Shown piece after piece: positions 20,543 to 28,043 of a DNA stretch of 64,000 nucleotides. The number at the start of each line of letters is the position of its first letter. Position 1 is the first letter of the stretch. Source of the DNA: Luteimonas suaedae. GTDB lineage: Bacteria; Pseudomonadota; Gammaproteobacteria; Xanthomonadales; Xanthomonadaceae. The translations under genes were made by a program, and so were the position numbers. The notes beneath the pieces were generated by a model, which was not told the DNA's origin, made no database searches, and was given only the letters and a program-made list of their open reading frames with translations. The stretch lies in assembly GCF_008312895.1 (NCBI RefSeq), contig NZ_VSSP01000005.1, positions 186,001-250,000 on the forward strand, written 5' to 3'.

Positions 20543-22564
20543 ATGACGCGTTGCATCGTACTCCTTGCCGCCCTGTGGCTGGCCGTCGGCAGCCCGGCGG
20601 CGCAGGCGCGCACGATGACGGCACGGATCGACCGGGTGGACACCGCGGTGGCGACCCTGTGGCAGGTGCGCGTGCGCCTGGATTGGCCGGCGCATGCCGC
20701 GCACGGCGAGTTGCGCCTGGAGGCGGCGCGGGTCGAGGCGCCGACGCTGGGCTATCGCTTCCGCGATCTCGCCTGGCGCTGCCCGCTGTCGCGCAACGCC
20801 GAAGGCCGGTGGCGCTGCGATGGCGAAGTGCGCAGCGGCCGCGCCGCGCCCCTGCGACTGGCGGTCGACCTTGGTCCGGCGACCACCGACGCCGTGCTGG
20901 CGCAGGGCCCGGCGCGGATCGCGCTGCGGCGCAGTGCCGCCGCGCCCGATGAAACCGCGATCGACCTCACCCGCGTGCCGCTGGCCTGGGCGCAGGCGCT
21001 GCTGAGCCAAGGGTGGGAAGCGGGCCGCCTGAATGCCGGCACCCTCGACGGCGCGATCGCGGTGCAGGCGCCCGGACAGGGGCCGCTGCGGATCGATGGC
21101 GAGCTGCGACTGACCGCGGCCGCGTTCGACACCGCCGACGCCAGCGTCGCCGGCGAGGATGTCGGTGCACGCGTCGGAATCGACTATCGCCGGCTCGGCG
21201 ACACCGACCTGGTGGCGCTCGATGCCGAACTGCGCGGTGGCGAACTGCTGTTCGGCAATGCCTACCTGGACCTGCCGGACACGCCGGTTCCGCTGCGCAT
21301 CGACGCGATCCGCGAAGGTCCCGATGGCGGCTGGCGGTTGCCGTCGTTCGAATGGCGCGACGGCGCCGCCCTGCACGCGCACGGATCGGCCGCGCTGGTC
21401 GCGGACGGCAGCCTGCGCGAACTGGAGGTCGCGTTGCGCAGCGACGATGCATCGCTGCTGCCGGCACGCTACCTGTCCGGGTGGCTGGCGCTGGGCGGCC
21501 TTGCCGGCCTGCAACTGGACGGCGCGCTGGGCGTGCAGCTGCGCGTCTCCGACGATCGCCTGCAGGCGCTGGATGTGCGGTTGCAGGCGCTGGACCTGCG
21601 CGACGGCGGCGGCCGCTTCCGCTTCGATGGTCTCGACGGCGATTTGCGTTTCGCCGGCGAGGCCGAGGTCGACAGCGAGCTGCGCTGGCGCGGCGGTGCC
21701 CTGCGCGAGATCGGATTCGGCCCGGCGTGGCTGCCGTTCCGCGCCCGTGGCGGGGAGCTGCGCACGCGCGAGCCGGTCGAGGTGACCATCCTCGGCGGCC
21801 GGCTGCGCTTCGACGGTTTCGCCGTGCGTCCACCGGGCGACGGCGAGGGCCTGCGGCTGCGGTTCGGGCTGGCGGTGGAGGCACTCGAGGTCGCGCGCCT
21901 GGCCGAGTCGCTGGACTGGCCGGCGTTCGGCGGCACGCTCAGCGGCGAGATCCCGCAGGTGCGCTATGCCGACGAGCGCCTCGACTTCGACGGCGGACTG
22001 TCGGTGCGGGTGTTCGACGGCACGATCGACGTCTCGGCGCTGTCGATGGAGCGCCCGTTCGGGGTCGCGCCCACGCTCTCGGCCGACCTCGCCGCGCGCG
22101 ATCTCGACCTGCTCGCGATCACCCGCGTGTTCGACTTCGGCAGCATCAGCGGGCGCCTGTCCGGCCGCGTCGACGGGCTGCGCCTGGTCGACTGGCGGCT
22201 GTCGTCGTTCAATGCCGCCCTGTACACCGGGCGCCGCCCGGGCGTGCGCCAGCGCATCAGCCAGCGCGCGGTGCAGAATATCTCCAGCGTCGGCGACGCC
22301 TCGTTCGTCGGCAGCCTGCAGGGGCAGCTGATCGGTTTGTTCGACGACTTCGGCTATGCGCGCATCGGCATCACCTGCCGGCTCGCCAACGAGGTCTGCC
22401 GGATGGGCGGCCTGCGTTCAGCCGGCAACGCCTTTACTATCGTCGAAGGCGCGGGACTGCCGCGGCTGCAAGTGGTGGGCCACAACCGCGATGTCGACTG
22501 GCCGCTCCTGGTCGAGCGCCTGAGCGCCGTCGCCGGCGGCGATGTCGCGCCGGTGGTGGAGTGA
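20543..22564 (+). CDS. ydbH: YdbH-like AsmA-type envelope protein
   Basis: 673 residues with an N-terminal signal/anchor (MTRCIVLLAALWLAVGSPAAQA) and long beta-rich periplasmic body of alternating residues, typical of the AsmA/TamB/YhdP/YdbH bridges. The C-terminal part (FDGTIDVSALSMERPFG, AARDLDLLAITRVFDFGSISGRLSG, YARIGITCRLANEVCRMGGL) matches the conserved YdbH domain. In E. coli YdbH works with the outer-membrane lipoprotein YnbE and periplasmic YdbL, and is partly redundant with TamB and YhdP in moving phospholipid to the outer membrane. Here a DUF1318 lipoprotein follows but no separate ynbE is seen. Confidence 0.85.
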   Translation: MTRCIVLLAALWLAVGSPAAQARTMTARIDRVDTAVATLWQVRVRLDWPAHAAHGELRLEAARVEAPTLGYRFRDLAWRCPLSRNAEGRWRCDGEVRSGRAAPLRLAVDLGPATTDAVLAQGPARIALRRSAAAPDETAIDLTRVPLAWAQALLSQGWEAGRLNAGTLDGAIAVQAPGQGPLRIDGELRLTAAAFDTADASVAGEDVGARVGIDYRRLGDTDLVALDAELRGGELLFGNAYLDLPDTPVPLRIDAIREGPDGGWRLPSFEWRDGAALHAHGSAALVADGSLRELEVALRSDDASLLPARYLSGWLALGGLAGLQLDGALGVQLRVSDDRLQALDVRLQALDLRDGGGRFRFDGLDGDLRFAGEAEVDSELRWRGGALREIGFGPAWLPFRARGGELRTREPVEVTILGGRLRFDGFAVRPPGDGEGLRLRFGLAVEALEVARLAESLDWPAFGGTLSGEIPQVRYADERLDFDGGLSVRVFDGTIDVSALSMERPFGVAPTLSADLAARDLDLLAITRVFDFGSISGRLSGRVDGLRLVDWRLSSFNAALYTGRRPGVRQRISQRAVQNISSVGDASFVGSLQGQLIGLFDDFGYARIGITCRLANEVCRMGGLRSAGNAFTIVEGAGLPRLQVVGHNRDVDWPLLVERLSAVAGGDVAPVVE

Positions 22565-22615
22565 CGGGCGAAATCGGTGACGGTGGCGGATGGCGCACAG
22601 CGATCCGACGCCGCC

Positions 22616-22711
22616 ATCCCGGCGCAAGCCGGGATCCCTATTGCTGGTGCTTCTACGCAGTTGCGCACCAGTACCGGCAAGATCAAGGTCGATCCCGGCT
22701 TGCGCCGGGAT
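22616..22711. repeat. Perfect 20-bp inverted repeat in the ydbH-DUF1318 gap
   Basis: ATCCCGGCGCAAGCCGGGAT (22616-22635) is exactly complementary to 22692-22711, with 56 bases between; each arm is itself nearly palindromic. It resembles the widespread CGTCATCCCGGC...GCCGGGATGACG intergenic repeats. It interrupts the ydbH operon but is probably transcribed through. Confidence 0.8.
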
Positions 22712-22784
22712 GACGGAAAAAGCGGTTACGCTTTCCGCCGCTCGCCTTTCACGCGCACAGTTTGGGTCATCGAGGAGACACGAC

Positions 22785-23399
22785 ATGAAGCACTGGTTGG
22801 GAATGCCGATCGCCGTCGCGCTGGTGTTGAGCGCCTGCGTGACCATCAACGTGTATTTCCCCGCCGCCGAGGCACGCGAGGCGGCGCGCGAGTTCGTCGA
22901 CAACGTGATCGGCGAGCAGGGCGCGAAGCAGGAGCAGGAGGATGTCGAGCTGTTCCCCGAAGAGCCGGGTGGCATGGCGCGCGCGCCGGCGGCCTTCCAT
23001 CCGCTGATGCTGGTCGGGATCGCGCCGGCCCATGCGCAGGACCAGCCGGACATCACCATCAGGACGCCGGCGATCGAGGCGATCCGCGGGCGCATGCGCG
23101 ACCGCTTCCGTGGCACGCTGCTCCCGCATTTCGAGTCCGGCGCCCTGGGGTTCGGCAACGACGGCACGGTCTCGGTGCGCGACGCCGGCAAGATTCCACT
23201 TTCCGACCGCGTCAAGGTGAACCAGGCCATCGCCGACCAGAACCGCGACGCGCGCGCGGTGTACAAGGAGATCGCGGTCGCCAACGGCCATCCCGAATGG
23301 GAAGGGCAGATCCGCGACGTGTTCGCGCGGCAATGGGCCGAGCGCGCGCGCAGCGACTGGTGGGTGCAGGACGCGAGCGGCAACTGGAAGCAGAAGTAG
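22785..23399 (+). CDS. DUF1318 (YdbL-like) lipoprotein
   Basis: 204 residues. Signal peptide with lipobox LSAC, Cys at 18, then VTINVYFPAAEAREAAREF. The C-terminal half (IPLSDRVKVNQAIADQNRDARAVYKEIA, then a tail ending GNWKQK) is the DUF1318/YdbL domain. In E. coli YdbL is a separate soluble periplasmic protein and YnbE the lipoprotein partner of YdbH; here one lipoprotein carries the YdbL domain, and its VTINVYF just after the lipidated cysteine resembles the short strand of YnbE. Whether it replaces YnbE is inference. The TAG stop lies in the GTAG end of REPIN copy 5. Confidence 0.82.
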   Translation: MKHWLGMPIAVALVLSACVTINVYFPAAEAREAAREFVDNVIGEQGAKQEQEDVELFPEEPGGMARAPAAFHPLMLVGIAPAHAQDQPDITIRTPAIEAIRGRMRDRFRGTLLPHFESGALGFGNDGTVSVRDAGKIPLSDRVKVNQAIADQNRDARAVYKEIAVANGHPEWEGQIRDVFARQWAERARSDWWVQDASGNWKQK

Positions 23400-23526
23400 G
23401 AGCGTGCCATGCGCGCGATACCGGCGTCGCCTGATCGTGGGGTGGCGCTTCGGTCGCGATGCCCTTGCCGAAGCTCCGCTCCGCTCGTGATCCGCGCGGG
23501 TATCGCGCGCATGGCGCGCTCCTACG
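23396..23526. repeat. REPIN copy 5 (shortened, divergent core)
   Basis: 131 bp. Left end GTAGGAGCGTGCCATGCGCG with one change (GCGTGCC), right end intact. The core differs from types A and B and holds GGGGTGGCGCTTCGG. Its left GTAG supplies the stop codon of the DUF1318 lipoprotein (23397-23399). Confidence 0.8.
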
Positions 23527-23589
23527 AGGGCACGTCGAGCTGCCACATCTGCGACAATGGCCGGCTTTCCGCCCGCAGCCTGACGCCAC

Positions 23590-24903
23590 GTGGCCCGTAT
23601 CGACCAGACCCCGTTCGAACTCGAGATCCTCGATCTCAGCCATGACGGCCGCGGCGTCGCTCGTCGCGACGGCGGCAAGACCGTGTTCGTGTCCGGCGCG
23701 CTGCCGGGCGAGCGGGTCATGGCGAAACAGACCCGACGTTCGCGCAGCTTCGACGAGGCGGTGACGCTGGAAGTCCTGCAGCCTTCCGCCGACCGGGTGG
23801 AGCCGCGTTGCCCGCACTTCGGCACCTGCGGTGGCTGTGTGCTGCAGCACCTCGCCGAAGACAGGCAGATTGCGGCCAAGCAGCGGGTATTGCTGGAGAA
23901 TTTCGAGCGCATCGGCCATGTCACTCCGGAGACGGTGCTGCCGCCGCTCACCGACGCCGCCTGGGGCTATCGCCGCAAGGGCCGGTTCTCGGTGCGCCGG
24001 GTCGAGAAGAAGGGCAAGACCCTGGTGGGCTACCGCGAGCAGGATCCGCGCTTCGTCGCCGATCTGTCGCAATGCCATACCGTGATTCCGCGGATCGGCG
24101 ATCGCATCGAGGCGCTGTCGCGGCTGGTCGACGGGCTCGAGGCGCGGCGCGGGATCCCGCAGATCGAGTTCATCGCCGGCGACGATACCGTCGCGCTGGT
24201 GTTCCGCCATCTCGCGCCGCTGTCGGAGGCCGATCGCGGCGCGCTGGTCGCATTCGCGCAGGCGCACGGGTTCGCGATCCTCCTGCAGCCGGGCGGCGTG
24301 GATTCGGTGCATGCGCTGTGGCCGGAGGCGCCGCCGCTGTCGTTCCGGCTGGCGCCCTGGAACGTGGAGCTGCTGTTCCGGCCGCTCGACTTCATCCAGG
24401 TCAACGCCGGCCTCAACGAGAAGATGATCGCGCGCGCATTGGAACTGCTCGACGTGCAGCCTGGCGAGCGCGTGCTGGACCTGTTCTGCGGCCTGGGCAA
24501 CTTCACCCTGCCGCTGGCGCGCGTGGCCGGCGAGGCGGTGGGCGTCGAGGGCGAGGCCGGGCTGGTGGCGCGTGCGCGCGAGAACGCCGCGCACAACGGG
24601 CTGGAGAACGCGCGCTTCTTCGCCGCCGATCTCGCCCAGGACCTGTCCGGGCACCCGTGGATGCGGCAGGGATTCGACCGCCTGCTGCTGGATCCGCCGC
24701 GCTCCGGCGCCGATGCCGTGCTGCGGCAGCTGCCGCTCAAGGGCCTGAAGCGCATCGTCTACGTCAGCTGCCATCCCGCGTCGCTGGCGCGCGATGCCGG
24801 CTACCTGGTCAACGAACGCGGCTGGAAGCTGCGCAGTGCCGGGGTGATGGACATGTTCCCGCACACCGCACACGTCGAATCGATCGCGATGTTCGAGCCC
24901 TGA
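23590..24903 (+). CDS. rlmD: 23S rRNA (uracil-1939-C5) methyltransferase
   Basis: RlmD/RumA-type m5U methyltransferase using S-adenosylmethionine. 437 residues from a GTG start. N-terminal TRAM domain (about 1-60), iron-sulfur cysteines in CPHFGTCGGC and a further one at DLSQCHT, SAM fold from about 285 with LDLFCGLGNFTLPLA, substrate loop LLLDPPRSGAD and catalytic cysteine in VYVSCHPASLARD. In family members the [4Fe-4S] cluster is needed for rRNA binding. Stands alone after REPIN copy 5. Confidence 0.94.
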   Translation: MARIDQTPFELEILDLSHDGRGVARRDGGKTVFVSGALPGERVMAKQTRRSRSFDEAVTLEVLQPSADRVEPRCPHFGTCGGCVLQHLAEDRQIAAKQRVLLENFERIGHVTPETVLPPLTDAAWGYRRKGRFSVRRVEKKGKTLVGYREQDPRFVADLSQCHTVIPRIGDRIEALSRLVDGLEARRGIPQIEFIAGDDTVALVFRHLAPLSEADRGALVAFAQAHGFAILLQPGGVDSVHALWPEAPPLSFRLAPWNVELLFRPLDFIQVNAGLNEKMIARALELLDVQPGERVLDLFCGLGNFTLPLARVAGEAVGVEGEAGLVARARENAAHNGLENARFFAADLAQDLSGHPWMRQGFDRLLLDPPRSGADAVLRQLPLKGLKRIVYVSCHPASLARDAGYLVNERGWKLRSAGVMDMFPHTAHVESIAMFEP

Positions 24904-24920
24904 CGGGCTCGGCCTTGTTC

Positions 24921-25035
24921 GTGGGGTCGCGACTCCCGTCGCTCCCACATGGAAGGCGCGGACCGCGCCCATCACTGTCATCGGCACAGTTGTTGTGGGA
25001 GTGGCGGTGGCATGCCACCGCCGGGGAGTCGTGAC
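24921..25035. repeat. Intergenic inverted repeat, family 3
   Basis: GTGGGGTCGCGACTCCCGTC...CTCCCACA on the left is inverted relative to TGTGGGAG...GGGGAGTCGTGAC on the right. The right arm holds a perfect 20-bp palindrome GGCGGTGGCATGCCACCGCC (25003-25022). Lies in the 280-bp gap between rlmD and nagZ. Confidence 0.7.
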
Positions 25036-25183
25036 CGGCGCATCGGCGCCGATGCCGTCGGGATCGAGCCCTGTTCGCTGGGGGCACTACGCCTGTCGGT
25101 CCCACAAAGGCGGAAATGCGCACCATTCACGCGCCGCCGCGCCACGCCATTACAATCGCCCTCCGACCGCGAAGGAAATCCCC

Positions 25184-26191
25184 ATGCTCGTCATCGGCGT
25201 TGCCGGACACGAACTCAGCGCCCGCGAACGCGACTGGCTGCAGCACGATGCCTGCGCCGGCGTGATCCTGTTCACCCGCAACTTCGCATCCCGCGAACAG
25301 GTCGCGGAGCTGTCCGCGGCGGTCCGCGAGGCCGCGCCGCGGCCGCAGCTGATCTGCGTCGACCAGGAAGGCGGCCGCGTGCAGCGCTTCCGCGACGGCT
25401 ACAGCGCGCTGCCGCCGCTCGACGTCTTCGGCCGCCACCATGCGCAGGACCCACGGGGCGCACTGGCGGCCGCGCGCGAGCATGCCTGGCTGATGGCCAG
25501 CGAGGTGCGCGCCAGCGGCGTCGACCTCAGCTTCGCGCCGGTCGTCGACCTGGGGCGCGGCAACCTGGCCATCGGCGATCGCGCCTTCGCCGCGGATCCG
25601 GAGGTGGTCGCCGATTTCACCCGCGCCTACGTCGAGGGCATGCACTCGGCCGGCATGGCGGCCACGCTCAAGCATTTCCCCGGACATGGCTCGGTGCGCG
25701 AGGACACGCACTTCGACGCCGCGATCGACCAGCGTCCGCTGGAAGTGCTGCGTCGCGAGGACTTGGTGCCCTTCGTCGCCGGCATCGAAGCCGGCGCCGA
25801 TGCGGTGATGCTGGCGCACGTGACCTATCCGCAGGTGGCGCCGGAGCCCGCCGGTTATTCGCCGCGCTGGATCAACGACATCCTGCGCGACGAGATGGGC
25901 TTCCGCGGCGTGGTGTTCTCCGACGACATCGGCATGGCCGCCGCGCATTCGGCAGGCGGCATCAAGGCCCGCGTCGACGCCCACCTGGACGCCGGCTGCG
26001 ACGTGGTGCTGGTCTGCCATCCGGAACTGGTGGAAGAGTCGCTGGCCGCGGTGGAAGGGCGCAGCCTCAACACCATGGCGCTGACCGGCCTGATCGGGCG
26101 CGGCGCGCTCGGCTGGGATGGCCTGCTCGCCGATGGCCGCTACGGCAACGCGCGCGCCGATCTCGGCGGCCGCCGGGAGCGGCAGGCATGA
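25184..26191 (+). CDS. nagZ: Beta-N-acetylhexosaminidase NagZ
   Basis: Glycoside hydrolase family 3 cytoplasmic enzyme that removes GlcNAc from anhydro-muropeptides in peptidoglycan recycling; its product influences beta-lactamase induction in many Gram-negatives. 335 residues. GVILFTRNF near the N terminus, VDQEGGRVQRF, KHFPGHGSV (about 163-171) with the catalytic histidine, and SDDIGMAA (about 245) with the nucleophile aspartate. ATG follows CGAAGGAAATCCCC. Stop overlaps hpt (ATGA). Confidence 0.95.
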   Translation: MLVIGVAGHELSARERDWLQHDACAGVILFTRNFASREQVAELSAAVREAAPRPQLICVDQEGGRVQRFRDGYSALPPLDVFGRHHAQDPRGALAAAREHAWLMASEVRASGVDLSFAPVVDLGRGNLAIGDRAFAADPEVVADFTRAYVEGMHSAGMAATLKHFPGHGSVREDTHFDAAIDQRPLEVLRREDLVPFVAGIEAGADAVMLAHVTYPQVAPEPAGYSPRWINDILRDEMGFRGVVFSDDIGMAAAHSAGGIKARVDAHLDAGCDVVLVCHPELVEESLAAVEGRSLNTMALTGLIGRGALGWDGLLADGRYGNARADLGGRRERQA

Positions 26192-26745
26192 CCCCGCGCC
26201 TGGCCGACGCCCTGCGCGACGCGGAACTGATCCACGACCGTGCGACCCTGGACGCCGCGATCGCGCGCATGGCCGCGGAGATCCACGTCGACTACCGCGA
26301 CGACGAGCTGCCGCCGCTGTTCGTCACCGTCATGCACGGCGGCCTGCCGTTCGCCGCGCAGCTCGCCTTCGCGCTCGGCGAGCTCGGCCTCGATCTCGAG
26401 TTCGACTACCTGCACGCCACCCGCTATCGCGGCCAGACCACCGGCTCGGGCCTGGCCTGGCTGCATCGCCCGGCCACGCCGATGCGCGATCGCCGCGTGC
26501 TGCTGGTCGACGACATCCTCGACGAAGGCCACACCCTGCATGCGGTCACCCGCTGGTGCGAGGACCAGAATGCCGAGGAAGTGCGCACGGCCGTGCTCGC
26601 GGTGAAGTTGCACGACCGTGGGCTGGAGGACATCGAGGCCGACTACGTCGGGGTGGAGGTGCCGGACCGGTATGTCTTCGGCTACGGCATGGACTACCAC
26701 GAGCAGGGCCGGAACCTGCCGGCGATCTACGCGCTGGCAAAGTAG
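26188..26745 (+). CDS. hpt: Hypoxanthine-guanine phosphoribosyltransferase
   Basis: Converts hypoxanthine or guanine plus PRPP to IMP or GMP. 185 residues; PRPP loop VLLVDDILDEGHTL, N-terminal VTVMHGGLPFAAQLAFAL and C-terminal DYVGVEVPDRYVFGYGMDY are typical. Coupled to nagZ by ATGA. Downstream lies a thioinosine phosphorylase that would release hypoxanthine, so the two form a short salvage path. Confidence 0.93.
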   Translation: MTPRLADALRDAELIHDRATLDAAIARMAAEIHVDYRDDELPPLFVTVMHGGLPFAAQLAFALGELGLDLEFDYLHATRYRGQTTGSGLAWLHRPATPMRDRRVLLVDDILDEGHTLHAVTRWCEDQNAEEVRTAVLAVKLHDRGLEDIEADYVGVEVPDRYVFGYGMDYHEQGRNLPAIYALAK

Positions 26746-26759
26746 CGGATCCGCGCCGC

Positions 26760-26869
26760 CGTTTCCGCGAAGGTGGGAAATGCTTCACGGCAGTCCGAAG
26801 GACTGATCATCCATGGCCGTCAGACCGCGAGAGAAAAGTCCATGGATCTCCGCCTGCGCGGAGATGACA
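26760..26869. repeat. Intergenic inverted repeat, family 2, second copy
   Basis: Shares CCGAAGGACTGATCATCC and flanking GCTTCACGGCAG / GGCCGTCAGACC with the element at 19601. Outer arms (TTTCCGCGAAGGTGGGAAA; GATCTCCGCCTGCGCGGAGA) are more decayed. Between hpt and the phosphorylase gene. Confidence 0.7.
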
Positions 26870-26910
26870 GGCAAGGTGAAGTGACGGTCGAACGGACAGG
26901 AGCAGATGAG

Positions 26911-27672
26911 ATGAACGCAGCCCCCGAGATCGCGCTCGCCGTCATCGGCGGCACCGGCCTCTACCGCCTCGCCGAGCTGGAAGACGTCGAGACCCACCAG
27001 CCACCGACGCGCTACGGCGCCTTGTCCGGGCCGGTGCGGATCGGCACGCTGGCCGGTCGGCGGGTCGCCTTCCTGGCGCGCCACGGCGAGGAACACTCGG
27101 TACCGCCGCACAGGATCAACTACCGCGCCAACCTCGCCGCACTGCAGGCGCTGGGCGCGCAGCGGGTGCTGGCGCTCAATACCGTCGGCGGCATCGGCGA
27201 GCGTTTCGGGCCGCGGGTGCTGGCGTGCCCGGACCAGCTGATCGACTACACCTGGGGCCGGATCTCGACCCTGTGCGAAGAGCCCGGCAGCGAGGTGCTG
27301 CACGTGGATTTCGGCGATCCGTATACGCCGGCACTGCGCGCCGAGGTGCTGGCGGCTGCGCGCGCGGCGGACGTGGCGATGGTCGACGGCGGCTGCTACG
27401 GCGCGACCCAGGGCCCGCGCCTGGAGACGCGCGCGGAGATCGCGCGATTGCGCCGCGATGGCTGCGATCTGGTCGGCATGACCGGCATGCCCGAAGCCGG
27501 ACTGGCGCGCGAACTCGGCCTGGACTACGCCTGCATCGCCATCGTCGCCAACTGGGCAGCGGGATGTGGAGATGCAACAGAGATCACATTTCGAGAGGTA
27601 CTGGACAACGTCGAGGCGGCGTCGTCGGCGTTGCCGCCGTTGCTGCGGATGCTGCTGCAACCGCAGCGGTGA
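26911..27672 (+). CDS. S-methyl-5'-thioinosine phosphorylase (MTAP/PNP family)
   Basis: 253 residues of the MTAP branch of purine nucleoside phosphorylases. GGTGLYRL phosphate-binding loop near the start, FLARHGEEHSVPPHRINYRAN, MVDGGCYGATQGPRLETRAEI and VGMTGMPEAGLARELGLDYACIAIVANWAAG. The Gly-Met-Thr-Gly-Met-Pro-Glu motif binds the ribose. In Pseudomonas and Xanthomonas-type genomes enzymes of this kind next to nagZ prefer 5'-methylthioinosine, giving hypoxanthine and methylthioribose-1-phosphate. Context with hpt supports that; MTA or other nucleoside preference cannot be excluded. An in-frame upstream start exists, but this ATG gives family length. Confidence 0.85.
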   Translation: MNAAPEIALAVIGGTGLYRLAELEDVETHQPPTRYGALSGPVRIGTLAGRRVAFLARHGEEHSVPPHRINYRANLAALQALGAQRVLALNTVGGIGERFGPRVLACPDQLIDYTWGRISTLCEEPGSEVLHVDFGDPYTPALRAEVLAAARAADVAMVDGGCYGATQGPRLETRAEIARLRRDGCDLVGMTGMPEAGLARELGLDYACIAIVANWAAGCGDATEITFREVLDNVEAASSALPPLLRMLLQPQR

Positions 27673-27771
27673 TTGCATGTTGCCGCGGTTGCTTTGCATA
27701 CTCGGGCTGCGTGCCCGCTTCGGGGACTCGTGGCGGCGTGCGCACCGGCATCCAGACAAGGTGGAAGGTTT

Positions 27772-27978
27772 ATGCAATACGGCACAGTGAAGTGGTTCAA
27801 CGACGCCAAGGGTTTCGGCTTCATCGCTCCCGAGGACGGTGGCTCCGACGTCTTCGTCCATTACTCCGCGATCGATTCGCAGGGCTTCAAGAGCCTGCAG
27901 GAAGGTCAGCGCGTCAGCTACGAGGTCACCCAGGGGCCGAAGGGCGCGCAGGCCACGGGCGTCACGCCGGTCGCCTGA
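27772..27978 (+). CDS. Cold-shock-domain protein (CspA family)
   Basis: 68-residue single cold-shock domain that binds single-stranded RNA and DNA. RNP1 KGFGFI and RNP2 VFVHYSAI are intact. Preceded by AAGGTTT-type ribosome site and about 100 bases of leader after the phosphorylase gene, the kind of leader that in cspA genes folds with temperature. A strong terminator follows. Which paralogue this is cannot be told. Confidence 0.93.
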   Translation: MQYGTVKWFNDAKGFGFIAPEDGGSDVFVHYSAIDSQGFKSLQEGQRVSYEVTQGPKGAQATGVTPVA

Positions 27979-28003
27979 CCGGAGAGCTCGCAGATTTCCG
28001 CCG

Positions 28004-28031
28004 GCCCCGCGCATTGCGCGGGGCTTTTTCT
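28004..28031 (+). terminator. Intrinsic terminator after the cold-shock gene
   Basis: GCCCCGCGC and GCGCGGGGC with a three-base loop, followed by TTTTTCTT. Classic rho-independent form, ending just before the next gene. Confidence 0.9.
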
Positions 28032-28043
28032 TGAGGGTCGTGC

